Notes: generated from the letters alone by a model not told the origin. Positions 25,626-33,991 are shown, counted from the stretch's first letter. The stretch: DNA of 64,000 nt from CAUZIR01 sp034421295 (GCA_034421295.1 DAOUKM010000019.1:325572-389571); one strand, 5' to 3'. Numbers and translations are program-made.

Positions 25626-26663
25626 TCAGGAGAACTGCCGGAGGAACCGGATGTCATTAGCATAGAAGAGTCGAATGTCGTCGATGCCGTTCCTGAGCAT
25701 CGCGATGCGCTCTACGCCGATACCGAAGGCGAACCCTGTGTATACGGCGGGGTCGTAGCCCACGCCGGCCAGCACGTTGGGGTGCACCATGCCGGCGCCG
25801 AGTATCTCGATCCAGTCTTCGGCCTCGTCTCCCTGCCCCCGTCCGGGATTCCAGGCGATTGCCATTTCGGCCCCGGGTTCTACGAACGGGAAGTAGTCGC
25901 ATCGGAAGCGCGCCCTTACCTCCTCGCCGAACAGGCGACGGGCGAATTCGTACAGCGTTCCCTTGAGGTCGCCAAAGGTTATTCCCCTGTCCACCGCGAG
26001 TCCCTCCACCTGGGTGAAGTGCCACTCGTGAGTGGCATCCGTGGCCTCGTACCGGTATACCTTTCCTGGAACCACCACCCTGACAGGCGGCGCCTGCGTT
26101 TCCATGGTCCTGACCTGCATGGGCGACGTGTGGGTACGCAGCAGCAGTGGGCGATCCCCGTTCGGGTCGCTGTGATCTATCCAGAGCGTGCTGAAGCTGT
26201 CACGCGCCGGATGGTGTTTCGGGATGTTGAGCATCTCGAAGTTGTAATGATCCAGCTCCACCTCCGGCCCCTCCACGATCTCAAAACCCATGGATGCAAA
26301 GGCGGTGCAGATCTCCCGCATTGTGGCCGTAACGGGATGGATGCTCCCGACCTGAGTGGGCCAGCCGGGCAGGGTTACATCCATGGCTCCGGCCCCGGCC
26401 TCCGCCGGGCTGTCGATCGCCGCCCCCTTTTCCGCAAATGCAGACTCCAGGGCAAGCGCCGCAGCGTTGGCGGCGCGGCCGAACTCTCTGCGCCCGTCGG
26501 GGTGGACTCCGGATATGCTGCGCTTCAGCAGCGTGACCTCACCCCTCCTGCCTAGGAACGCAACGCGCCATTCCTCCAGGTCCTCGCGGCTGGACACGTC
26601 AGACAGCGCCGCAAGGGCTCTGGTCTCAAGTTCTGTGACGCGCGCGGTAACGTCCTGAGTGAT
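25626..26663 (-). CDS. pheS: Phenylalanine--tRNA ligase alpha subunit, probable AUC start
   Basis: Catalytic subunit of PheRS: HPVTATMREICTAFASMGFE, motif 2 region (RTHTSPMQVRTM and YRYEATDATHEWHFTQVEG), and motif 3 FAFGIGVERIAMLRNGIDD. The first standard start codon is GTG at 26597, giving 323 residues and losing most of the N-terminal coiled coil that contacts tRNA. The frame stays open upstream and encodes a fitting helix (TQDVTARVTELETRALAALS). The best start is ATC at 26661-26663, with GGAG six bases before it, giving 345 residues. A strong promoter lies just upstream. Confidence 0.9.
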   Translation of the reverse strand: MTQDVTARVTELETRALAALSDVSSREDLEEWRVAFLGRRGEVTLLKRSISGVHPDGRREFGRAANAAALALESAFAEKGAAIDSPAEAGAGAMDVTLPGWPTQVGSIHPVTATMREICTAFASMGFEIVEGPEVELDHYNFEMLNIPKHHPARDSFSTLWIDHSDPNGDRPLLLRTHTSPMQVRTMETQAPPVRVVVPGKVYRYEATDATHEWHFTQVEGLAVDRGITFGDLKGTLYEFARRLFGEEVRARFRCDYFPFVEPGAEMAIAWNPGRGQGDEAEDWIEILGAGMVHPNVLAGVGYDPAVYTGFAFGIGVERIAMLRNGIDDIRLFYANDIRFLRQFS

Positions 26664-26696
26664 CGTGGGCTCCGGGAGAGGGGGTAAAGCTGATCA

Positions 26697-26726
26697 ATTA
26701 TAGGGAGCGTTCTGAATGCCGGTCAA
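26697..26726 (-). promoter_or_regulatory. Promoter of the pheS-pheT-moeA operon
   Basis: On the minus strand, TTGACC (26721-26726) and TATAAT (26697-26702) are separated by 18 bases. Transcription would begin near 26690, leaving about 27 bases before the proposed AUC start of pheS. Confidence 0.75.
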
Positions 26727-26817
26727 GGACATAAGGAGGCCGTTTAGCCCATGGGCTCGGCGTTGCCGGACTCCGAACCGATCGATCTACGCTCCTGAAG
26801 GGCTCGGCGGGGCGGCC

Positions 26818-28068
26818 CTAGCGGGACATGGAATCTTTGTGGACCGTCCCGCCCTGCATGATCATGACCAGGCTCTCCTTGTCCGCTAGGAGCTGGATGT
26901 CGCCGAGCGGGTCCCCATCGACCACAAGCAGATCGGCCAGCTTGCCCGGCTCAAGAGTGCCGACGTCGGCGTCCATGTGGATGCACTCTGCGGCGGTCCT
27001 GGTCGAGGCAACTATGGCCTCCATCTCCGTCATGCCGTTGTCGACCATCAGGCCGAGTTCTCGACCGTTCTCGCCGTGCGGGCAGACCGCCGAGTCCGTT
27101 CCCATCGCTATGCGCACACCGGCCTCGACGGCCATCCGAAAGCTGGCCCTGTGGTGAGGGAATACCTGTTCGGCCTTTCTCAGTGACTGAGGAAGGACCG
27201 ACCCGGGCCTTTCCCTGGCCAGGTCGAACAGGGTCTCGCCCGGCAGCAGGGTGGGAACGAGAAAGGTCCCCCTGCGCCTCATTTCTTCGACCACCGACTC
27301 GTCTAGGTAGACGCCGTGCTCTATCGATTCGACGCCGCACTCGACGGCGTTTCTTATGCCCTCGGTGGATTGGGCGTGGGCCATGCAGGTTTTGCCCTCT
27401 GCCGCAGCCTCATAGACCATGACCTTGATCTCCTCGCGGGTGAACTGCGTTGAGGTGGGCTCGTCGCTGGGGGAAAGGACGCCCCCGCTTGAACACAGCT
27501 TTATGAAGTCGGCTCCGGCCCGCAGGTTGGCGCGTACCGTCCTGCGCACCTCGTCCACCCCGTCGCAGACCGGTCTGGGCCATTCCGGCAGGGAGCCGTC
27601 CAGTGGCATTCCCATGGGAAAGTGGGTGCCGACCGGCAGGAGGAAGTCTCCGTGGCCGCCCGTCTGCGACAGTATGGAAACGGCGATCCTCATCCTCGGA
27701 GCCGGGATCAGGCCGCGTTCGGCCGCCAGCTTCAGCCCGAGAGGAGTGCCGCCGGCGTCGCGGACGGAGGTGACGCCGGCGTCCAGGGTCTTGCGTGCAT
27801 TGTCCGCCGCATGCAGGATCTTCAGGCTGAGGGGCATGAGAGCCAGCTCATGCATGGGCGCAACTTCGATCATGAAGTGAACGTGGCAGTCGATTAGGCC
27901 GGGCATGACCGTGCTGCCGTCAACGTCCAGAACCGCGGCGCCGGCGGGCGGGCTGACGTCGGCCCCCACCCCCTGTATTCGTCCGTCCTCTCCTACGAGT
28001 ATCGTTGCCCCGGGAACCGGGTCGGCGCCTGTTCCGTCTATCAGGTTGGCCCCGGTTATCGCCCTCAT
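26818..28068 (-). CDS. Amidohydrolase (imidazolonepropionase/prolidase-like)
   Basis: A 416-residue metal-dependent amidohydrolase. It has the N-terminal beta-sandwich opening (ANLIDGTGADPVPGATILVG), MPGLIDCHVHFM (HxH), ACITS-type segment ARKTLDAGVTSVRDAGG, a Lys in ADFIKLCSSGG, CMAHAQSTEGIRNAVECG and ESIEHGVYLDE (metal His residues), and AMGTDSAV (catalytic Asp). The end has GTLEPGKLADLLVVDGDPL. Relatives hydrolyse Xaa-Pro or Xaa-Arg dipeptides and cyclic amides; the substrate here is unknown. It is probably co-transcribed with the luciferase-like gene upstream. Confidence 0.85.
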   Translation of the reverse strand: MRAITGANLIDGTGADPVPGATILVGEDGRIQGVGADVSPPAGAAVLDVDGSTVMPGLIDCHVHFMIEVAPMHELALMPLSLKILHAADNARKTLDAGVTSVRDAGGTPLGLKLAAERGLIPAPRMRIAVSILSQTGGHGDFLLPVGTHFPMGMPLDGSLPEWPRPVCDGVDEVRRTVRANLRAGADFIKLCSSGGVLSPSDEPTSTQFTREEIKVMVYEAAAEGKTCMAHAQSTEGIRNAVECGVESIEHGVYLDESVVEEMRRRGTFLVPTLLPGETLFDLARERPGSVLPQSLRKAEQVFPHHRASFRMAVEAGVRIAMGTDSAVCPHGENGRELGLMVDNGMTEMEAIVASTRTAAECIHMDADVGTLEPGKLADLLVVDGDPLGDIQLLADKESLVMIMQGGTVHKDSMSR

Positions 28069-28172
28069 CGCATGTCCTCCGATTCGGATCGGTGGCTAAA
28101 GCCTACATCCGACCAGCATGCCCGGGGATCTCCAGGCGGCGGCCTGGACGAATCGCGGCCTGCCGCAGGCCT

Positions 28173-29138
28173 TCAGCTCAGTAGTGGCCTTATCCGGTCC
28201 CGGTAGTCGGCAAGGACCCCTTCGGGGAATTCATAGGTGAGATTGGGCTGTATGAAGAGCCGGGTCACTCCCGGCAGGTCTCCCGCGGCGCCTATCCCTT
28301 CGGCCCATGCATTGTGGTCACCGAACAGGCCGGTTGCCTCGCAGATGCGTGACAGCACGTCTGCCGGTATATCGTCGGGGCCGCCGATGCCGGCGGGCCA
28401 CTTTAGGCCCGCCCTCTCCAGACGCGGGCCGTGGACCGGGTGGTGCATCTGACCCCAGCAGAAGGGCCTGGCAAGCTCCAGGGCGGCCTCTCGATCCTGT
28501 GCCAGTATGCCTCCGCAGACCAGCGTGATGGGCACGTCCTCGACGGCCCTTCCAGCCCTTTCGGCGCCCCTGGCCAGGTGGTCCATGGCCTGGGCCACCA
28601 TCCCGGGATCGAGTCCGACCATGAGCATCGCCCCGTCGGCTATCTCTCCGGCCAGTTCGATCATGCGCGGTCCGGTGGCGCACACGTAGACGGGCGTGGG
28701 TGGATCAGAGGTGCGTACCAGCCTTCCGTCGGTGATGCCGGGGTATACGTCCTCCCCGGCAAGCAGCCTTCTGGCCTGATCGACCGCATCCCGCATCTCC
28801 TTGACGGACGCCGATCCTCGATTGATGTGCCGGGTCGACATGAAGCCGGCCCCGACGCAGAGGATCACCCGGTGCGGCGCGATCTCCTCAAGGCTCTGGG
28901 CTATCGATGCCAGGACCATCGGATGGCGGGTGACGGGGTTGGTGACGGCGGGGTACAGCGTCACGCGCCGAGTGCGATCGGCGGCCATGGCCATGGCCAG
29001 AAACACATCTCGGCCGGTGTGTTGATGGTCGATTATGCCGACGCCGTCAAAGCCGGCCTGCTCGCACTTGACCGCGAACTCCGCGGTCTCAACGACCGAA
29101 CCGCCGACCGGCACCCTTATGTCGATCTTGAGACCCAT
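28173..29138 (-). CDS. Luciferase-like (LLM class) flavin or F420-dependent oxidoreductase (copy 1)
   Basis: A bacterial luciferase-family TIM barrel of 321 residues. Recognisable parts are TAEFAVKCEQAGFDGVGIIDH near the start, RVTLYPAVTNPVTRHPMVLAS, VILCVGAGF and PVYVCATGPRMIELAGEIADG. It resembles F420-dependent methylenetetrahydromethanopterin reductase-like members. Cofactor (FMN or F420) and substrate cannot be read from sequence. ATG 29138 is preferred over 29177 because TATAAG at 29151-29156 on the minus strand would place the transcription start between them, giving an almost leaderless mRNA. Confidence 0.8.
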   Translation of the reverse strand: MGLKIDIRVPVGGSVVETAEFAVKCEQAGFDGVGIIDHQHTGRDVFLAMAMAADRTRRVTLYPAVTNPVTRHPMVLASIAQSLEEIAPHRVILCVGAGFMSTRHINRGSASVKEMRDAVDQARRLLAGEDVYPGITDGRLVRTSDPPTPVYVCATGPRMIELAGEIADGAMLMVGLDPGMVAQAMDHLARGAERAGRAVEDVPITLVCGGILAQDREAALELARPFCWGQMHHPVHGPRLERAGLKWPAGIGGPDDIPADVLSRICEATGLFGDHNAWAEGIGAAGDLPGVTRLFIQPNLTYEFPEGVLADYRDRIRPLLS

Positions 29139-29285
29139 ATCGATCGGTATCTTATACCGGCCCTGCGCCGTCCACACGCCCGGTCCGTGAGGTCACGTAG
29201 CACCGGATGCCGGTGCGCGGGGCGGGGACTGTTAGACTTTCCCCCGCTTCGGCTCTCAGAGCCGACGGTCTGGCGGGAGGTCTAG

Positions 29286-29996
29286 ATGGCGCGCAGGGAT
29301 GGTCGCAGCAGAAATCAACTCAGGCCGGTGAAAATGACTGCCGGCGTGCAGGAGTTCGCCGAGGGCTCGGTCCAGATCGAGACCGGGGCGACTCGCGTCC
29401 TGTGCGCCGTCACCGTCGAATCGGGCGTCCCAGCCTTCCTGCGTGGACTTGGCCGTGGCTGGGTAACGGCCGAGTACGCCATGCTGCCCAGGTCGACCCT
29501 CACGCGCACACCCAGGTCCAGCGCGACCAGGGGACGTACCAAGGAGATCCAGCGGCTGATCGGCAGGGCACTGCGGGCGGTGACCGACCTCGATGCGCTG
29601 GGAGAGCGCACGCTGACGGTCGACTGCGACGTGCTGCAGGCCGACGGCGGCACCCGGACGGCTTCGATTACCGGCGCCTACGTGGCCGCCAGGCTGGCCT
29701 GCAGCAAACTCGTTGAGACCGGCGAGATAGCCCGTTCACCGTTCAGGCAGGCCGTGGCCGCGACCAGCGTGGGCATTGTGGGCGGCGAGCCATTGCTCGA
29801 CCTCAGCTACGAGGAGGATTTTCGTGCCGAGGTGGACTTTAACGTGGTCATGGCCGAGGATGGCAGCCTGGTGGAGGTGCAGGGGTCCGGGGAGGAGGCG
29901 GTGTTCGACCGGGGTACGCTGGACCAGATTCTGGACCTTGCGGCAATGGGGATCGGAGAGTTGATCGAGCGTCAGGCCGAGGTGCTGGCGGGCTGA
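29286..29996 (+). CDS. rph: Ribonuclease PH
   Basis: Phosphorolytic 3'-to-5' exoribonuclease that trims tRNA 3' ends. The 236 residues match the family: RRDGRSRNQLRPVKMTAG, GWVTAEYAMLPRSTLTRTPR, RGRTKEIQRLIGRALRAVTD, DCDVLQADGGTRTASITGAYVA in the active-site region, and LSYEEDFRAEVDFNVVMAE. It is separated by 3 bases from a small convergent gene, and divergent from the luciferase-like gene. Confidence 0.96.
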   Translation: MARRDGRSRNQLRPVKMTAGVQEFAEGSVQIETGATRVLCAVTVESGVPAFLRGLGRGWVTAEYAMLPRSTLTRTPRSSATRGRTKEIQRLIGRALRAVTDLDALGERTLTVDCDVLQADGGTRTASITGAYVAARLACSKLVETGEIARSPFRQAVAATSVGIVGGEPLLDLSYEEDFRAEVDFNVVMAEDGSLVEVQGSGEEAVFDRGTLDQILDLAAMGIGELIERQAEVLAG

Positions 29997-29999
29997 TCG

Positions 30000-30182
30000 C
30001 TAGGGGTGAAACAGCGGGGCCTCGTCGTCGTCAGGGGGGTGTTCGGCGATCAGCCAGACGTACTCGGCGGCCTCTCTTATGTTCTCGCGGGCGGCTCGGG
30101 CACGCTCGGCGCCCCACAGCCTTTCCGCACGCTCGGTAAGAGCCTGGACGATCTCGGCTTTTGCAGCGTTCTCATCGGCCAA
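30000..30182 (-). CDS. Small acidic protein of unknown function
   Basis: A 60-residue helical, charged protein: AEIVQALTERAERLWGAERA, a middle RENIREAAEYVWLIAEH, and an acidic end PPDDDEAPLFHP. The WGAERARAARENI-type helix and the acidic aromatic tail look like a conserved short family rather than random coding, but no named domain was recognised. It is convergent with rph, 3 bases apart, with no room for a terminator between them. Upstream lies the strong divergent promoter of rpmH. Confidence 0.5.
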   Translation of the reverse strand: MADENAAKAEIVQALTERAERLWGAERARAARENIREAAEYVWLIAEHPPDDDEAPLFHP

Positions 30183-30315
30183 CGGGCCCGGTCTCCCTTC
30201 ACGGGCGAGTCTATTTCGTGAACTGGACCTCAGTCAAACGGCGGGGTGGGATGTCGGTGCCCCCCCAACTGCCCACGTAGGCCGGTAAACAGGCGTAGAC
30301 GGTGATGCGATCAAA

Positions 30316-30345
30316 TTGACCTTCCGCCGGACGCGGGAATATAAT
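30316..30345 (+). promoter_or_regulatory. Promoter of the rpmH-rnpA-yidD-yidC-jag operon
   Basis: TTGACC (30316-30321) and a perfect TATAAT (30340-30345), spacing 18. Transcription should start near 30352, about 20 bases before the rpmH ATG. It has the same -35/-10 pair and spacing as the pheS promoter. Confidence 0.75.
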
Positions 30346-30371
30346 TCCGTTAAGGTCCACGTTCGACAGAG

Positions 30372-30509
30372 ATGCCAAAGAGAACCTATCAGCCGAAGAA
30401 TCGGCGCCGGATGAGAGTGCACGGGTTTCGCTCTCGGATGAATTCCCGGGGGGGACGAAACGTGCTCAGGCGCCGCATGTTCAAGGGCCGCAAAAGGCTA
30501 ACCGTCTAG
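30372..30509 (+). CDS. rpmH: 50S ribosomal protein L34
   Basis: A 45-residue, very basic protein that opens MPKRTYQPKNRRRMRVHGF, the L34 signature. It continues with RSRMNSRGGRNVLRRRMFKG and ends GRKRLTV. It begins the conserved rpmH-rnpA-yidD-yidC-jag gene string. The ATG is about 20 bases downstream of the predicted transcription start. Confidence 0.97.
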   Translation: MPKRTYQPKNRRRMRVHGFRSRMNSRGGRNVLRRRMFKGRKRLTV

Positions 30510-30546
30510 CGGTCTCCGCTGGCGTTTCCTCCACACAATCCAGTCC

Positions 30547-30915
30547 TTGCGCCGCGATCACAGCCTTAAGCGCGCGTCCGATTTTCGTGCGATCCGCCGC
30601 AGTGGACGCAGCTGGGCAGACCAATTGCTGGTACTGGCGGTTCGGCCGCGTGATCGGGAGGATGATGATCGGCTCCCGATAAGCCGTTTCGGCTTTTCGG
30701 CCAGCAGGCGGCGTATCGGCAATGCGGTCGAGTGCAATCGTGTCAAGCGCAGGCTTCGGGCCATCGCGCGCGACGCCGGAATAGAGGCCGGTTGGGATGT
30801 CTTGCTGATCGCGCGCAAGGGAGTTGTTGGCTCCGGTTATTCGGATATTGAGCGCTCGCTCGCAAGACTCCTGAGGAGGGCGGGTATCGAGGCCCGCGGG
30901 CGGGAGTTGGAGTAG
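30547..30915 (+). CDS. rnpA: Ribonuclease P protein component
   Basis: Basic subunit of RNase P, which matures tRNA 5' ends together with the RNA subunit. The 122 residues begin MRRDHSLKRASDFRAIRRSG. The RNR signature lies in SASRRRIGNAVECNRVKRRL, with aspects typical of the family (RRRLRAIARD follows). The start is TTG at 30547. It lies 37 bases after rpmH. The tail (GIEARGRELE) is slightly longer than usual. Confidence 0.95.
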   Translation: MRRDHSLKRASDFRAIRRSGRSWADQLLVLAVRPRDREDDDRLPISRFGFSASRRRIGNAVECNRVKRRLRAIARDAGIEAGWDVLLIARKGVVGSGYSDIERSLARLLRRAGIEARGRELE

Positions 30916-30947
30916 TTTCGGCGGACTGTCCTTTTGTTGATCAGGCG

Positions 30948-31160
30948 ATGTTGAACAAGTTTGCCCTCGGGGCGATAAGGCTCTACCAGATGGTGCTATC
31001 ACCCTACGTGGGCGGGTGCTGCCGCCACGAGCCGACCTGCTCGCGGTATGCATACGATGCCATCTCAAGGCACGGCCTGGGCTCTGGATTGCGCATGGCG
31101 GCCGCTCGCCTATCTCGCTGCAGGCCCTTGGGCACATGGGGGTACGACCCCGTCCCGTGA
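30948..31160 (+). CDS. yidD: Membrane protein insertion efficiency factor YidD
   Basis: Short amphipathic protein linked to YidC-mediated membrane insertion. The 70 residues show the family hallmarks: LGAIRLYQMVLSPYVGGCC, the cysteine-rich CRHEPTCSRYAYDAISRHG, and SRCRPLGTWGYDPVP at the end. It lies in the standard position between rnpA and yidC, except that a PQQ-repeat lipoprotein gene is inserted after it, overlapping its stop codon (GTGA). Confidence 0.93.
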   Translation: MLNKFALGAIRLYQMVLSPYVGGCCRHEPTCSRYAYDAISRHGLGSGLRMAAARLSRCRPLGTWGYDPVP

Positions 31161-32368
31161 AGAGTTTGCCGCATCGCCTGCCCCGCGTAGTCTGGGCCGT
31201 CTGCCCCGGCGTCCCCCGGCGGGCCCTGGTCATGCTGGTATTGCTTGTCGCCCTGTCGGCCGCCGCCTGCACTGGTGCGACGGCATGCGGACAGGTGGCG
31301 AACCCGGATGGATGGGCGGGTGGGGTCGTCGTCGATGGCGTGATATACACCGGCTCGATGGACGGTACGCTGCTGGCCCTGGACGCGGACAGCGGACAGT
31401 CGATTTGGGAGTTCGACGGACTGGTGGGGGAAGACCGGCTCCACGCGTTCTATGGTGACCCGGTCGTCGTGGGCGACATAGTCTATGCGGCCGGCTACGA
31501 TGGCCATCTCTACGCCGTATCCAGGCTGGATGGCTCGAAGATCTGGGACGTGCCCGTCGGCGAGAGCCGGGAGAAGCTGGTCGGCGGCCCGGGCCACGGC
31601 GACGGGATCGTCGTGGTGGGATCGTCGGACGGCTCGGTGTACGCCTTTGCCGCGGACAACGGGTCCGAGCTGTGGACCTTCGAGACGGGCTCCATGGTGT
31701 GGACGACGCCGCTCGTCGACGAGGAGACCGTCTATGTAGGCTCGCTGGACAAGAACATCTACGCGCTGTCCCTCAAGGGGGGAGCGGAGCTGTGGAGGTT
31801 CAAGGCGAGGGGAGCGGTGACGGCCCCGCCTGCAAAGCTCGGCGACCGCCTGTTCGTGGGAGCGTTCGACGGAACTTTCTACGCCCTGGACGCCGGTTCG
31901 GGCGCAGAGCTGTGGACCTTCGAAGGGGCCGATGGCTGGTACTGGGCCCGCGCGCTGGTCACCGATGACGCGGTCTTTGCCGCCGCCCTCGATGGAAACG
32001 TCTACGCCCTGTCTCCTGACACGGGCGCCCTGCTGTGGGTCATGGAGACCAATGGTCCGATCATAGGCTCGCCGGCGGCAGTGGGCGACTTCCTGATCGT
32101 CGCCTCGGACGATGGTAGGCTTCGAACGGCGACCCTCGTGGGCGGGGGCGGTCAGCGAGAGTGCCACATCAACGAGCGGCTGAGAACCAACGTGGTGGGA
32201 TACGGTGACAGCGTGTACCTGGGCGCGTGGGATCATACGGTCCGTTCGATCGCCGTTAACGATGTCAACGGCGTCGGCACGCTCGACGAGGGCTGGGTAT
32301 ACAAGACCGATAGGCCCCAGGCCGAGAATCCGGTCTCTGACGACCCTTCGTGGCAGCAGCGCTGTTGA
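31157..32368 (+). CDS. PQQ-repeat beta-propeller lipoprotein (BamB-like)
   Basis: A 403-residue exported lipoprotein. The start GTG at 31157 overlaps the yidD stop. A basic region and hydrophobic stretch (VMLVLLVALSAAAC) end in a lipobox-like Cys at about residue 40. The mature part has about seven propeller blades of the form DGxxYALDAxxGxELWxF (for example DGTLLALDADSGQSIWEF and DGTFYALDAGSGAELWTF). The residues are those of a structural PQQ-like propeller; cofactor binding is not evident. Its place between yidD and yidC suggests a role in membrane or exported protein handling (inference). Confidence 0.8.
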   Translation: MKSLPHRLPRVVWAVCPGVPRRALVMLVLLVALSAAACTGATACGQVANPDGWAGGVVVDGVIYTGSMDGTLLALDADSGQSIWEFDGLVGEDRLHAFYGDPVVVGDIVYAAGYDGHLYAVSRLDGSKIWDVPVGESREKLVGGPGHGDGIVVVGSSDGSVYAFAADNGSELWTFETGSMVWTTPLVDEETVYVGSLDKNIYALSLKGGAELWRFKARGAVTAPPAKLGDRLFVGAFDGTFYALDAGSGAELWTFEGADGWYWARALVTDDAVFAAALDGNVYALSPDTGALLWVMETNGPIIGSPAAVGDFLIVASDDGRLRTATLVGGGGQRECHINERLRTNVVGYGDSVYLGAWDHTVRSIAVNDVNGVGTLDEGWVYKTDRPQAENPVSDDPSWQQRC

Positions 32369-32436
32369 CGACCATTCAATCTGAATTCCATATGCCGCTA
32401 TCGGCTATCAGGCCCTTGCGCTAGGCGACAGGCGAG

Positions 32437-33351
32437 TTGGACTTTTTCTTCACCATATGGAACGAGGTGATCATCCGCCCGATGATCAACAGCCTCGTCA
32501 TCCTCTACGACATCTCGTTTTCCAACTTCGGAGTGGCGATCATCCTGTTTACGGTCGCGATCCGGGTGATCCTGGTTCCCCTTACGATCAAGCAGGCCAG
32601 GCAGATGAAGGCGATGCAGGCCATCCAGCCCAAGCTCAAGGCCATCCAGGACAGGTACAAGAACGACCGGCAGAAAGCGTCCCAGGAGACGATGAAGCTC
32701 TACAAGGAGCAGGGGGTGAATCCCCTCGGCTGCCTGGGACCGATCTTCATACAGTTCCCCATCTGGATAGGCCTCTACCAGGCGGTGATCCAGACCCTGC
32801 CGTCGACCCCGGAGCGTCTGGCGACCCTTTCCAACAAGTTCTACTCGGGTCTGTCCCTTGCGCACGAGGCCGTCCCGCTGAACGGGCGCTTTCTGTGGAT
32901 GGATCTAGCGCTGCCGGACCCGTCCCCGATCATCCTGCCCCTGCTTGTCGGGGTGTCGATGTACGTATTGCAAAAGATGACGACGATGCCGTCGGCGTCC
33001 CCGCAGCAGGATTCAACCAATCGCATGCTGCTATGGATGATGCCGGTGATGTTCGGATTTTTCACGTTGAATTTCCCCAGCGGCCTGGCGGTCTACTGGG
33101 TGGTTTCCAACGTGATTGGTGTAGTGATACAGGGTTTTGTCACCGGCTGGGATCCGCTGCGAAACCTGTTCAAGTTTGGAGGAACTTCACAGCCCGCGCC
33201 GGCGCCGGCCATGGCCGCGTCCAGCGACGAGGAGGCCGCAATTGGAGAGGGAGTCGATAGAGACAACGGCCAAGACCGTAGAGGAGGCCATAGAGCTAGG
33301 CCTAAGGGAGCTAGACGCAGATCGCGACGAAGTAGAAATAGACGTCGTTAG
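32437..33351 (+). CDS. yidC: Membrane protein insertase YidC
   Basis: YidC/Oxa1/Alb3 insertase, 304 residues, of the short Gram-positive type without the large periplasmic domain. Membrane segments lie near 20-45 (with the groove Arg in VAIRVILVPLTIKQ), 100-125 (GCLGPIFIQFPIWIGLYQAV), 165-185 and 205-240. The cytoplasmic C-terminus is strongly basic (Arg-rich from about residue 275), as in YidC proteins that bind ribosomes. The start is TTG. Its last 110 bases overlap jag in another frame. Confidence 0.93.
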   Translation: MDFFFTIWNEVIIRPMINSLVILYDISFSNFGVAIILFTVAIRVILVPLTIKQARQMKAMQAIQPKLKAIQDRYKNDRQKASQETMKLYKEQGVNPLGCLGPIFIQFPIWIGLYQAVIQTLPSTPERLATLSNKFYSGLSLAHEAVPLNGRFLWMDLALPDPSPIILPLLVGVSMYVLQKMTTMPSASPQQDSTNRMLLWMMPVMFGFFTLNFPSGLAVYWVVSNVIGVVIQGFVTGWDPLRNLFKFGGTSQPAPAPAMAASSDEEAAIGEGVDRDNGQDRRGGHRARPKGARRRSRRSRNRRR

Positions 33352-33913
33352 CAGGGGCAAGACGGCGATACTGGGTCTTGGCGGCGAGCCGGCCCGGGTT
33401 CGTGTGACGCTGCTCGACTTCGACGGGGACGAGTCCGGCGGCGATACGGTTCGCGTCGTATCCAAGGTTCTGAACAACCTGCTGGACCTGATGGAAGTCG
33501 ACGCTGTCGCCAGCGTCAGACACGCAAAAGGAGAGGATGGCGGTGGTCCCGTCTTCGATGTTGACGGTGACGATTCCGGTCTTCTCATAGGCCGCAAGGG
33601 CGAGAGCCTCAGGGCCCTGCAGTTTCTCGTGAACTTCATCGCCACCATCGAGCTTGCCGACCGGCCGAATGCCGTAATCGACGTTGCCGGTTACCAGGCT
33701 CGTCGCGACAAGGCTGTGCGCAACTTGGCCAGGAACATTGCGCGAAGGGTTGCCGACTCCGGACGATCGATAACCCTTGAACCGATGACGCCCTACGAGC
33801 GCCGACTGGTCCATCTCGAGCTGGCCGACAACTACAGGGTGGTTACCCAGAGCGCCGGGGTCGGTGCCGACCGGCAGGTCGTGGTAAGCCCCGCCGACGA
33901 GGAACCTGACTAG
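33242..33913 (+). CDS. jag: Jag/KhpB-type RNA-binding protein
   Basis: RNA-binding protein usually encoded next to yidC. The 223 residues have an N-terminal Jag domain (SIETTAKTVEEAIELGLREL, then GLGGEPARVRVTLL), a type II KH domain (DSGLLIGRKGESLRALQFLV) and an R3H domain (SGRSITLEPMTPYERRLVHL). TTG at 33242, with GAGGAGG at 33229-33235 six bases upstream, gives the family N-terminus. It therefore overlaps the end of yidC by 110 bases. It ends the rpmH operon. Confidence 0.92.
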   Translation: MERESIETTAKTVEEAIELGLRELDADRDEVEIDVVSRGKTAILGLGGEPARVRVTLLDFDGDESGGDTVRVVSKVLNNLLDLMEVDAVASVRHAKGEDGGGPVFDVDGDDSGLLIGRKGESLRALQFLVNFIATIELADRPNAVIDVAGYQARRDKAVRNLARNIARRVADSGRSITLEPMTPYERRLVHLELADNYRVVTQSAGVGADRQVVVSPADEEPD

Positions 33914-33991
33914 GGGTCTTTCGGCCCGGCGTACCCGCGATTCCAAGAGGCGCTCCGAACGGGAAAGTCGGCGCCTTGCTATCCTGTCGCA

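Noticed and set aside
30183..30371. Origin of replication next to rpmH.
   Set aside because: No DnaA-box cluster and no dnaA or dnaN in the window, although rpmH-rnpA often lies near oriC.
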